NCBI RefSeq assembly: GCF_003590145.2
Contig: NZ_CP060436.1
Span: 62,001-126,000 of the forward strand
DNA length: 64,000 nucleotides
From: Pseudooceanicola algae
Lineage (GTDB): Bacteria; Pseudomonadota; Alphaproteobacteria; Rhodobacterales; Rhodobacteraceae
Reading direction: 5' to 3'
Shown: positions 28,624-36,611 of the stretch, one piece after another
Numbering within the stretch: position 1 is the stretch's first letter
Layout of the letters: each line of letters opens with the position of its first letter
Position numbers and translations under genes: made by a program
The notes under the pieces: model-generated
The model's input: only the letters and a program-made list of their open reading frames with translations
What the model was told of the DNA's origin: nothing
The model's database searches: none

Positions 28624-29496
28624 CTACGGCGCCAAGAGCGCGCGCAGGGGGGCGAAAGCGAGGGGGTCATGCAGGCTCTTGTCCCGGCAGGTGGCATTGC
28701 AAAAGCCGATGATCTTGCCGGAAACCTCCATCAAATGGGTGGGGGCCTTACCGGAATAGGGGCAAGTCGCGTTGACCGGCACGCCGGTCTGCACCGGTCT
28801 GGCGGCCAGCGGTACGGGACCGGGCCAGGGGGATGTGGGCAGATCAAGCGCATAGGGCTGGGGGTCGTATTGGATCGTCAGCCCTTCGGCCCGCCAGCGG
28901 CGAAAGGCGGGATCGGCGAGGGTCTCTTGCACGTACTCGGCCACCACGCCGTTCATCGGCAGCCCGTAGCCGGCAATCCGCGCAGCGACAGGTGCATAGA
29001 AGGCATCCGCTGCGCTGTAGGCGCCGAACAGCCATGGGCCTGATCCGGCAAAGTTTTTCCGGGCGTGGGTGAAAAGTTCGGTGATCCTGTCCAGATCCCC
29101 AAGGACGGCTTGCGAGGGCTGAAAGCCGTCGTAGCGATGCAGCAACTGCATCGGGCAATCGCTGCGCAGCGCGGCAAAACCGGCATGCATTTCTGCGGTG
29201 ATCCAGCGGGCGAAGGCGCGGGCTGCCGGATCGGCGGGCCAAAGACCGGCCTCGGGGTGACGTTCGGCGAGTGTTTCAAGGATGGCAAGGCTTTCACCGA
29301 TGACCTGGCCGTCGGGGGTCTTCACAACGGGGACCAGCCGGGCCGGGGCAAGTGCGGCCAGATCGCGGGCCAGCTTGCCCGAATAAAGCCCGGTCATGTG
29401 GATCCTTTTCGGCAGGTCGAATTGTTCGAACAGAAGCCAGGCGCGCAGCGACCAACTGGAAAAAGCACGGTCGCCCAAGTAAACTTCGTAAACCAT
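28624..29496 (-). CDS. glutathione S-transferase with a C-terminal Cys/His metal-site-like tail
   Basis: This 290-residue protein has the thioredoxin-like GST N-domain (GDRAFSSWSLRAWLLFEQF, then RLVPVVKTPDG and GESLAILETLAER) and an all-helical C-domain to about residue 215. An extra 70 residues follow, carrying Cys245, His254, Cys266 and Cys270 in CPYSGK, THLMEV and FCNATCRDK. This tail looks like a small YHS/TRASH-like metal-binding knuckle. The substrate is unknown. The ATG at 29496 has AAAAGGAAAC upstream. Confidence 0.87.
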   Translation of the reverse strand: MVYEVYLGDRAFSSWSLRAWLLFEQFDLPKRIHMTGLYSGKLARDLAALAPARLVPVVKTPDGQVIGESLAILETLAERHPEAGLWPADPAARAFARWITAEMHAGFAALRSDCPMQLLHRYDGFQPSQAVLGDLDRITELFTHARKNFAGSGPWLFGAYSAADAFYAPVAARIAGYGLPMNGVVAEYVQETLADPAFRRWRAEGLTIQYDPQPYALDLPTSPWPGPVPLAARPVQTGVPVNATCPYSGKAPTHLMEVSGKIIGFCNATCRDKSLHDPLAFAPLRALLAP

Positions 29497-29618
29497 TCGG
29501 TGTTTCCTTTTACCAATCAATCCAGGCCGATTTCAGCCAAGGGTCAGTCCAGCCCAAGTGCAAGGCAGCCTAGGCGCAGGGCGGGGCACAGGGAAATCTT
29601 GATTTGGCAGGCAGGGCA

Positions 29619-30194
29619 TCAAGGTTGGTGATTTATGGCCCGCAGCACGGGCCCGTCGCGGCCAAGGTCGATCCGCGTGACCGAAAGCGGCTCGATCGGT
29701 TGGGCCAGGACTTCGGTCGGGGTCTGGCCGGTGAACCGGGCAACCTGCGACAGGATCACCGCGAAATGGACCACCGCGATCAGGTCCCGACCGGGCGGGG
29801 CATGGCGGTCGATGGCCGGTCCGACGCGGGCCGCCATCTGGTTCCAGCTTTCCCCATCGGGGGCGCAGGCCGCGCCCGGTTCGGTCCAGTAACGCCGCGA
29901 CAGATCCGGGTCCGAGGCGTCTATTTCGGCAAATTGTTTCATTTCCCAGGCCCCGAAATGCAGCTCTCGCAGGGCCGGGTCATCGGGCAGGCGATGACGT
30001 CCGGGGCCGGCAAGGCAATCGGCCGTGGCGCGGCAGCGTTGCAGGTCCGAAGAAATCAGATGCGCGTCTTTCGGCAGGTAATCCGACAGGGCGTCCAGTC
30101 GGGGTTGGTCGGACAGATCGGCAGGCAGATCGGTCCAGCCGACCATGCATTTGGCATGGGTGGGCCCGTGGCGGACAAGGAAAAGCCGCGTCAC
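29619..30194 (-). CDS. histidine phosphatase family protein, probable alpha-ribazole phosphatase
   Basis: This 191-residue protein has the histidine phosphatase motif LFLVRHGPTH (RHG, residues about 8-10), a LRELHFGAWE segment and a VVHFAVI end with the second catalytic His. In the cobalamin pathway the CobC enzyme removes phosphate from alpha-ribazole-5'-phosphate. Adjacency to cobU, with a GTGA overlap, supports that reading over a general phosphoglycerate-mutase-like role. It starts with GTG at 30194 overlapping the cobU stop, with AAAGG upstream. Confidence 0.8.
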   Translation of the reverse strand: MTRLFLVRHGPTHAKCMVGWTDLPADLSDQPRLDALSDYLPKDAHLISSDLQRCRATADCLAGPGRHRLPDDPALRELHFGAWEMKQFAEIDASDPDLSRRYWTEPGAACAPDGESWNQMAARVGPAIDRHAPPGRDLIAVVHFAVILSQVARFTGQTPTEVLAQPIEPLSVTRIDLGRDGPVLRAINHQP

Positions 30195-30703
30195 GGCAGG
30201 GTGCCTTTCAGCACATTGGGCAGCCCGGCGACGACCTGAACCACGCAATCGGCCTGGCGCGCGAGCGCGATGTTCAGCCGGCCCTGAGCCTCGCGAAAGG
30301 CGCGGGCCAGGGCGTTGTCGGGTACGATGCCATTGCCGACCTCGTTGCTGACGGTGACCACCGGGCCGGGGCAATCGGCAAGGGCTGACAGCAGCGCCGC
30401 TTGCGCCGTTTCCAGGTCGGATCCGGCGCTCAGGTGATTGCTCAGCCACATGGTGGCGCAGTCGAAAAGAACAGGCTTGTCAGTGGTTAATGTATGGCTC
30501 GGGTCCAGCGGCGCCTCGACCACCTGCCAGCCTGCGCCCCGGCGCGCGGCGTGAATGTTGATCTTGTCGCGCATCTCGGCATCGCGAGCTTCGGCACTGG
30601 CAAGATACAGCCGTTCGGGCCCCAGGCGGCAGACCAGATCCTCGGCGAATTCGGATTTACCAGAGGCCGCGCCTCCCAGGACCAGGACCTTGGTGGCAGA
30701 CAT
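30191..30703 (-). CDS. cobU: bifunctional adenosylcobinamide kinase/adenosylcobinamide-phosphate guanylyltransferase
   Basis: CobU (CobP) phosphorylates adenosylcobinamide and converts it to the GDP derivative in late cobalamin assembly. The 170-residue protein has the P-loop LGGAASGKSEFAE (near 8-20), RRGAGW (the RxxxGW motif), DCATMWLSN and a VSNEVGNGIVP motif. The length is typical. AGGAG precedes the ATG at 30703. It overlaps the phosphatase gene and is divergent from rpoHII. I saw no cobalamin riboswitch in the 125-nt upstream gap. Confidence 0.94.
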   Translation of the reverse strand: MSATKVLVLGGAASGKSEFAEDLVCRLGPERLYLASAEARDAEMRDKINIHAARRGAGWQVVEAPLDPSHTLTTDKPVLFDCATMWLSNHLSAGSDLETAQAALLSALADCPGPVVTVSNEVGNGIVPDNALARAFREAQGRLNIALARQADCVVQVVAGLPNVLKGTLP

Positions 30704-30828
30704 TTTTTCGCTCCTGCATGAAACCGGATGGGGGTCTGGCGCGTATAGTTCAAAGAGACCCGAATTCAAATGGCCGGAAATCCGGTCAGCCGGGGCTTCC
30801 ATAGAAAACGATGTTCGAGAGGATGACC

Positions 30829-31707
30829 ATGGCATTTGCGGACCCGTCCAGAAGCGCGTTGACACGGACTGCCATGAAGGCGGAACTGCTTGATGCAGAA
30901 ACCGAATTGACGCTGGCCTATGCCTGGCGCGACCAGCGTGATACGGCGGCTCTGCACAGGTTGATCACCGCCTACATGCGCCTGGCAATCTCCATGGCCG
31001 GCAAGTACCGGCGGTATGGCGCCCCGATGAACGACCTGATTCAGGAGGCGGGTCTGGGCCTGATGAAGGCTGCGGACAAGTTCGACCCGGATCGCGGTGT
31101 GCGTTTTTCGACCTATGCGGTCTGGTGGATCAAGGCCTCGATTCAGGACTACGTAATGCGGAACTGGTCGATGGTTCGCACCGGCTCCACATCGTCGCAG
31201 AAATCGCTGTTCTTCAACATGCGCCGGGTTCAGGCCCGGCTGGAGCGCGAAGCCATGGGCCGGGGTGAGACCCTTGACGGGGATCAGCTGCGCCAGTTGA
31301 TCGCGACCGAAGTGGGCGTGCCCCTGCGCGATGTCGAGATGATGGAGGGCCGGTTGTCCGGGTCGGATTTCTCGCTGAACGCGACGCAATCCAGCGATGA
31401 CGAAGGCCGTGAATGGATCGAGACGCTGGAGGATGACAGCGACGGCGCTGCCGAGATCGTCGGGCGTGACCACGACACGGCGGCCCTGCGCGGCTGGCTG
31501 GCCGGTGCGCTGGCCGAGCTGAACGACCGTGAACGCATGATCGTGCGGGAGCGGAAGCTGCGTGATGCGCCGCGCACACTGGAAAGCCTCGGGACCGAAC
31601 TCGGCCTGTCAAAGGAACGCGTCCGCCAGTTGGAGGCTGCGGCCTTCACCAAGATGCGCAAGACCCTGCAGTCGCGCGGCGTGGAGCCTTCCGCGCTGCT
31701 GCACTGA
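30829..31707 (+). CDS. rpoH: RNA polymerase sigma-32 family factor, RpoHII type
   Basis: This 292-residue sigma-70-family factor has region 2 (LMKAADKFDPDRGVRFSTYAVWWIKASIQDYVMRNWS) and region 4 (LNDRERMIVRERKL, then LESLGTELGLSKERVRQLE). The wording of region 2 and the QKSLFFNMRRVQARLE segment match RpoHII of Rhodobacter rather than RpoHI. RpoHII directs heat, singlet-oxygen and general stress genes. The ATG at 30829 is chosen since GAGAGGA lies just upstream; ATG 30811 and 30823 are in frame. It is divergent from cobU. Confidence 0.92.
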   Translation: MAFADPSRSALTRTAMKAELLDAETELTLAYAWRDQRDTAALHRLITAYMRLAISMAGKYRRYGAPMNDLIQEAGLGLMKAADKFDPDRGVRFSTYAVWWIKASIQDYVMRNWSMVRTGSTSSQKSLFFNMRRVQARLEREAMGRGETLDGDQLRQLIATEVGVPLRDVEMMEGRLSGSDFSLNATQSSDDEGREWIETLEDDSDGAAEIVGRDHDTAALRGWLAGALAELNDRERMIVRERKLRDAPRTLESLGTELGLSKERVRQLEAAAFTKMRKTLQSRGVEPSALLH

Positions 31708-31792
31708 CGCCCCTGCCCGAGGCATCGCTTGTACCCGGTCGCGCCGCGTTCTAGTCTTCGGGCTGAATGCGGCGGCGGAAAAGAGGGCGGCG

Positions 31793-32986
31793 ATGCTGGC
31801 AGGCAAGCGGATCTTGTTGATCATCGGCGGCGGCATTGCTGCTTTCAAGATACCTCAACTTATCAGGCTGTTGCGGGCCGAAGGCGCGGCGGTCACTCCG
31901 GTTCTGACCGAAGGCGCCGCGCAGTTCGTCACGCCGCTGACCATCGCGGCGCTCGCGGGCGAAAAGGCCTACACATCGCTGTTCAACCTGACCGACGAGG
32001 CCGAGATGGGCCATATCCAGCTGTCCCGCGTTGCCGATCTGGTCGTGGTGGCCCCGGCGACGGCGGATCTGATGGCCAAGATGGCGGGTGGGCTGGCAGG
32101 TGATCTGGCCTCGACCCTGTTGCTGGCCACCGATACGTCGGTGCTGATTGCCCCGGCGATGAACGTCCGCATGTGGCAGCACCCGGCGACCCAACGCAAT
32201 ATCGCGACGCTGAAATCCGACGGGATCGGTTTTACCGGACCTGACGAGGGCGACATGGCCTGCGGCGAATACGGTCCCGGCCGGATGTCCGAACCGGACG
32301 AGATCCTGTCGGCGATCAAGGCCCGCATCGGGCAGGGTCCGCTGACCGGCAGGCGTATCCTCGTGACCTCGGGACCGACCCATGAACCCATTGATCCGGT
32401 GCGCTATATCGCCAACCGCTCCTCTGGCGCGCAAGGGACCGAAGTTGCGCGGGCGCTGGTGCGGCTGGGGGCCGAGGTGATCTTTGTCACGGGTCCCGCA
32501 GATGTCCCGCCCCCCGATGGTGTGATCCTCAAACGGGTCGAAACCGCGCAGCAGATGCTAAAGGCGGTCGAGGCCGCCTTGCCCGTCGATGCCGCCGTTT
32601 TCGCCGCCGCCGTCGCCGATTGGCGGGTCATGGGGGCCACAGATTCCAAGATCAAGAAACAGTCCGGGGCCTTGCCGGTGCTGGAATTTGCCGAAAACCC
32701 CGACATTCTGGCACGGATTTCTCAACGCAGGTCCGGGCGTCCGGGGCTGGTGGTGGGTTTTGCCGCGGAAACCGACGACGTGATCGCCAATGCAACGGCC
32801 AAGCGCGGCCGCAAGGGCTGTGACTGGATCCTGGCCAATGATGTCAGCCCGGCCACGGGCATCATGGGGGGCAGTGAAAACGCCGTGACCCTGATCCATG
32901 ATGCGGGCGCCGAGGACTGGCCGCGCATGTCCAAGCAGGATGTGGCGCGCCGTCTGGCCGACCGGATCGCCCGGACGCTGACATGA
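31793..32986 (+). CDS. coaBC: bifunctional phosphopantothenoylcysteine decarboxylase/synthetase
   Basis: CoaBC (Dfp) adds cysteine to phosphopantothenate and decarboxylates the product in coenzyme A synthesis. The 397-residue protein has the flavin-binding CoaC domain (IIGGGIAAFK, the catalytic His in MGHIQLSR, the PAMN motif, the CGEYGPGRM Cys) and then the CoaB domain (TSGPTHEPIDPVRYIANRSSG and KIKKQ). Both activities look intact. The ATG at 31793 follows AAGAGGG. It leads a run with dut, moeB-like and the M3 peptidase. Confidence 0.96.
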   Translation: MLAGKRILLIIGGGIAAFKIPQLIRLLRAEGAAVTPVLTEGAAQFVTPLTIAALAGEKAYTSLFNLTDEAEMGHIQLSRVADLVVVAPATADLMAKMAGGLAGDLASTLLLATDTSVLIAPAMNVRMWQHPATQRNIATLKSDGIGFTGPDEGDMACGEYGPGRMSEPDEILSAIKARIGQGPLTGRRILVTSGPTHEPIDPVRYIANRSSGAQGTEVARALVRLGAEVIFVTGPADVPPPDGVILKRVETAQQMLKAVEAALPVDAAVFAAAVADWRVMGATDSKIKKQSGALPVLEFAENPDILARISQRRSGRPGLVVGFAAETDDVIANATAKRGRKGCDWILANDVSPATGIMGGSENAVTLIHDAGAEDWPRMSKQDVARRLADRIARTLT

Positions 32987-32999
32987 CGGGAACCCGCAG

Positions 33000-33461
33000 A
33001 TGACAGAGGTGGCGATCAGGATACTATGGGAGCCGGAGGCCGACCGCACCCTTGGTCTGCCCAGCTATGAAAGCGCCGGCGCGGCGGGGGCGGACCTGCG
33101 CGCGAACCTGCCGGATCGGGGGAGCGTGACGCTGATGCCGCGGGTCCCCGCGCTGATCCCCACCGGCCTGCGTCTTGCCATTCCGACGGGGTACGAGGTG
33201 CAGATCCGCCCGCGCTCCGGCCTTGCGTTGAAGCATGGGATCACGCTGCCCAACAGCCCCGGCACCATCGACAGCGATTATCGCGGCCCGCTGGGGATCA
33301 TCCTGCTGAACCTCGGGGCCGCTCCTTATGTGGTCTCGCACGGGGATCGCGTCGCCCAGATGCTGGTCGCACCGGTCTGGCAGGCGCGCTGGACGCTGGT
33401 CGACAGCCTTGATGTCACTGCACGTGGCGAGGGCGGTTTCGGATCGACGGGGCAGGGCTGA
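33000..33461 (+). CDS. dut: dUTP diphosphatase (dUTPase)
   Basis: Dut hydrolyses dUTP to dUMP and pyrophosphate, keeping uracil out of DNA and feeding ThyX. The 153-residue trimeric-type protein has the five dUTPase motifs in order: AGADLRA, RPRSGLA, GTIDSDYRGP, GDRVAQML and GEGGFGSTGQ near the end. The length is normal. It follows coaBC by 13 nt and is followed one base later by the GTG start of the MoeB-like gene. Confidence 0.97.
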   Translation: MTEVAIRILWEPEADRTLGLPSYESAGAAGADLRANLPDRGSVTLMPRVPALIPTGLRLAIPTGYEVQIRPRSGLALKHGITLPNSPGTIDSDYRGPLGIILLNLGAAPYVVSHGDRVAQMLVAPVWQARWTLVDSLDVTARGEGGFGSTGQG

Positions 33462-33462
33462 G

Positions 33463-34536
33463 GTGGGCTGGGTCCTGCTGTTCGCCCTTGGGCTCTGGGT
33501 CATCGGGGGGCGTTTTGGCGTATCGCGCCGGGCGCGCGGGCTGGTGCTGGGGCTGGGCTACCTGCTGATCCTCGCCCTGATGCTGCTGCTGCCCGAAGGC
33601 GACCGGTTGCGGGCCATGCTGGGCGGAGGTCCGGCACCCTGGTTGCTGCTGGGCGGGGCAGGCCTGATCGTCGGGGTTTATCGTGCGCTGCTGGGCCGTT
33701 TGAAGACCCGGGCCGATGCACCGCAGCCCGCCGAAGACCAGTCGGGTGGCGCAATGCCGCTGTTCTCGGACGCGGAACTTTCCCGCTATGCACGCCATAT
33801 CACGCTGCGCGAACTGGGCGGACCGGGGCAGAAAAAACTGAAGCAGGCCCGCGTGCTGGTGATCGGGGCGGGGGGGCTTGGCTCTCCGGCGTTGATCTAT
33901 CTGGCGGCGGCGGGCGTGGGGACCATCGGCGTCATCGACCCGGACACTGTTGATGCCTCGAACCTGCAACGCCAGGTGATCCACCGGGACGAGGATATCG
34001 GCCGCGCCAAGGTCCGCTCGGCTGTCGAGGCGCTGGCGGCCCAGAACCCGCATGTCGCCTTGCGCCCCTATGAACGCGCGCTGACCGCCGAAATCGCCGC
34101 CGACCTCTTCGCGGAGTACGATCTGATCCTCGACGGGACCGACAATTTCGAAACCCGCTATCTTGCCAACCGTGTGGCGGCAAAGCTTGGCCGACCGCTG
34201 GTCTCTGGCGCGCTGTCGCAATGGGAAGGGCAGGTCTCGGTCTTTCATCCCGTCTCGGGCACCCCATGTTACGCCTGTATCTTTCCGCAAGCGCCGGCCC
34301 CCGGTCTTGCACCCAGTTGCGCCGAGGCCGGGGTGCTGTCGCCGCTGCCCGGCGTCGTCGGTGCCATGATGGTGGTCGAGGCGGTCAAGCTGATCACCGG
34401 GGCCGGGGCGACGCTGCGTGGCGAGATGTTGATCTATGATGCGCTCTGGGGGGAAACCCGCAAGATCGCGCTGAAACGCCGCCCCGACTGTCCGGTCTGT
34501 GGCGCGGCTGCAAAGAAGGAAAAGGTGACCGAATGA
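33463..34536 (+). CDS. HesA/MoeB/ThiF family protein with an N-terminal membrane extension
   Basis: This 357-residue protein has two hydrophobic helices in the first ~70 residues, a short linker, then an E1-like adenylating domain. That domain shows YARHITLRELGG, GAGGLGSPALIYLAAAGVG (ATP site), DGTDNFETRYLAN and the Cys in CAEAGVL, with a C-terminal CPVCG zinc pair. MoeB/ThiF enzymes adenylate the C-terminus of a sulfur carrier such as MoaD or ThiS. The GTG start at 33463 is inferred from frame; a shorter start near MPLFSDAEL would drop the helices. It overlaps the next gene by ATGA. Confidence 0.86.
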   Translation: MGWVLLFALGLWVIGGRFGVSRRARGLVLGLGYLLILALMLLLPEGDRLRAMLGGGPAPWLLLGGAGLIVGVYRALLGRLKTRADAPQPAEDQSGGAMPLFSDAELSRYARHITLRELGGPGQKKLKQARVLVIGAGGLGSPALIYLAAAGVGTIGVIDPDTVDASNLQRQVIHRDEDIGRAKVRSAVEALAAQNPHVALRPYERALTAEIAADLFAEYDLILDGTDNFETRYLANRVAAKLGRPLVSGALSQWEGQVSVFHPVSGTPCYACIFPQAPAPGLAPSCAEAGVLSPLPGVVGAMMVVEAVKLITGAGATLRGEMLIYDALWGETRKIALKRRPDCPVCGAAAKKEKVTE

Positions 34537-36557
34537 CCAATCCGCTGCTTTCCGACTGGGACACGCCGTTCGGCCTGCCGCCTTTCGACCGGATCCGCGA
34601 CGAAGACTACGCCCCCGCGCTGGATATCGCGCTGGCCGAGCATGCCACCGAAATCGCGGCCATCGCGGGTGATCCGGAACCTGCGAGTTTCGACAACACG
34701 ATCCGCGCCTACGAGGCATCGGGTGACGGGTTGGAAAAGGTGCTGGCGCCCTTCTATGCGCTGGCCGGGGCCGACAGCACCCCGGCGCGCGAGGCGTTGC
34801 AACGGGATTTTTCGCCCAAGCTGGCGGCGCATTTTTCCGACATCCACGCCAACAAGGCGCTTTTCGCGCGGATCTCGTCCCTGTGGGACGGGCGCGATGA
34901 CCTCGGCCTTGATGAGGACGACGCGCGTCTGCTTTACCTGATCCATCGGGGGTTCGTGCGTGCCGGGGCTGCGCTGGATGGCGAAGAGGCCGCCCGGATG
35001 AAGGCGATCATGGGCCGTCTGGCGCAGCTTGGAACCCAGTTCACCCAGAACCTGCTGGCGGATGAACGCGACTGGTTCATGGACCTTGGCGACGAGGATC
35101 TGACCGGCCTGCCGGGCTTTGTGGTCAATGCCGCCCGCGCTGCCGGCGCGGAACGCGATACCGGGCCGATCGTCACCCTGTCGCGGTCCGTCATTACGCC
35201 GTTCCTGCAATTTTCGCCCAACCGCGCCCTGCGGGAAAAGGCGTTTTCCGCCTGGGCCGCGCGAGGCGAGATGGGCGGCGAGACCGACAATCGCGCCATC
35301 GTCGCCGAAACCCTGGCCCTGCGCGAAGAACGTGCGCGCCTGCTGGGCTATGAAAACTTCGCCGCCTTCAAGCTTGAAACCGAAATGGCGGGGACGCCGG
35401 ACAAGGTGCGCGACCTGCTGACGGCGGTCTGGACCCCGGCCCGCGCCGCCGCCATGGAAGATCAGGCCGCCATGCAGCAGATGCTGGCCGAGGACGGCTT
35501 TAACGGCGCCTTCAAGCCCTGGGACTGGCGGTACTACGCGGAAAAGCGGCGCAAGGCGCTGCACGACGTGGATGAGGCCGCGTTGAAACCCTACCTGCAA
35601 CTCGACCGGATGATCGAGGCGGCCTTCGACTGTGCCAACCGGTTGTTCGGCCTGCAATTTGCCCCCGTCACCCTGGCCGGCTACCACCCCGATTGCCGCC
35701 ATTGGGAGGTGACCCGCGACGGGCGCCACGTGGCGCTTTTCATCGGCGATTACTTTGCCCGTGGCTCGAAACGTTCCGGCGCCTGGTGTTCGGCGATCCG
35801 CAGCCAGTCGCATCAGCCAAAGGAGCAGGCCCCGATCGTCATCAACGTCTGCAACTTTTCCAAGCCCGCGCCGGGCGAGGCGGCCTTGCTGTCCTATGAC
35901 GATGCGCGAACCCTGTTCCACGAATTCGGCCATGCGCTGCACCAGATGCTGTCGGACGTGAAATGGGAACGGGTCTCGGGCACCTCGGTCAGCCGCGATT
36001 TCGTCGAACTGCCCAGCCAGCTTTACGAGCACTGGCTGGAAGTGCCCGAAGTGCTGCAGACTTACGCAACCCACGTCGACACCGGCGCGGCCATGCCGCA
36101 GGAGATGCTGGACAAGGTGCTGGGTGCCGCGACCTTCGACATGGGCTTTTCCACGGTGGAATATGTCGCCTCGGCGCTGGTTGATCTGGAATTCCACGAC
36201 GGCCCCGCCCCCAAGGACCCGATGGCGCGTCAGGCCGAGATCCTCGCCGGGCTCGGCATGCCCGAAGCGATCACCATGCGCCATGCCACACCGCATTTCG
36301 CGCATGTCTTCTCGGGCGACGGATATTCGTCTGGCTATTACAGCTACATGTGGTCCGAGGTCATGGATGCCGACGCCTTCGAGGCCTTCACCGAGGCGGG
36401 GTCCGCCTTTGATCCGGTGACCGCCAAAGCCCTGGAGGACAACATCCTGTCGCGCGGTGGCTCGGTCGAGGCCGAGGCGCTTTACCTGCGCTTCCGCGGC
36501 CGGATGCCGGGGGTCGAGGCACTGCTGAAAGGGCGGGGTCTGATCGCCGCCGAATAG
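34533..36557 (+). CDS. M3 family zinc metallopeptidase (oligopeptidase A/Dcp type)
   Basis: This 674-residue cytoplasmic peptidase of family M3 has the zinc motif HEFGHALHQ near residue 460 and an upstream acidic ligand. The NPLLSDWDTPFGLPPFDRI start and FARGSKRSGAWCS and GYSSGYYSYMWSE segments are typical. The length fits oligopeptidase A/dipeptidyl carboxypeptidase members (about 670-690). No signal peptide is seen. It ends the coaBC-dut-moeB-M3 run and is followed by a hairpin with a short T-run. Confidence 0.94.
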   Translation: MTNPLLSDWDTPFGLPPFDRIRDEDYAPALDIALAEHATEIAAIAGDPEPASFDNTIRAYEASGDGLEKVLAPFYALAGADSTPAREALQRDFSPKLAAHFSDIHANKALFARISSLWDGRDDLGLDEDDARLLYLIHRGFVRAGAALDGEEAARMKAIMGRLAQLGTQFTQNLLADERDWFMDLGDEDLTGLPGFVVNAARAAGAERDTGPIVTLSRSVITPFLQFSPNRALREKAFSAWAARGEMGGETDNRAIVAETLALREERARLLGYENFAAFKLETEMAGTPDKVRDLLTAVWTPARAAAMEDQAAMQQMLAEDGFNGAFKPWDWRYYAEKRRKALHDVDEAALKPYLQLDRMIEAAFDCANRLFGLQFAPVTLAGYHPDCRHWEVTRDGRHVALFIGDYFARGSKRSGAWCSAIRSQSHQPKEQAPIVINVCNFSKPAPGEAALLSYDDARTLFHEFGHALHQMLSDVKWERVSGTSVSRDFVELPSQLYEHWLEVPEVLQTYATHVDTGAAMPQEMLDKVLGAATFDMGFSTVEYVASALVDLEFHDGPAPKDPMARQAEILAGLGMPEAITMRHATPHFAHVFSGDGYSSGYYSYMWSEVMDADAFEAFTEAGSAFDPVTAKALEDNILSRGGSVEAEALYLRFRGRMPGVEALLKGRGLIAAE

Positions 36558-36582
36558 GCGGTCCACCGGGAATTCCTGAAAG

Positions 36583-36609
36583 GGGCGGGCGTCATTGCCC
36601 GCCCTTCTT
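36583..36609 (+). terminator. Terminator between the convergent M3 peptidase and kpsE genes
   Basis: GGGCGGGC (36583-36590) and GCCCGCCC (36597-36604) form an 8-bp stem with a 6-base loop, followed by TTCTT. It lies 25 bases after the peptidase stop and overlaps the 3' side of the opposing kpsE gene. Confidence 0.6.
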
Positions 36610-36611
36610 GC

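Noticed and set aside
30704-30828. Cobalamin riboswitch upstream of cobU
   Set aside because: The gap is only 125 bases and shows no B12-box-like sequence or stem set.
34434-36566. A 710-codon frame antisense to the M3 peptidase
   Set aside because: The peptidase has its zinc motif and normal length, and the antisense product has no recognisable fold.
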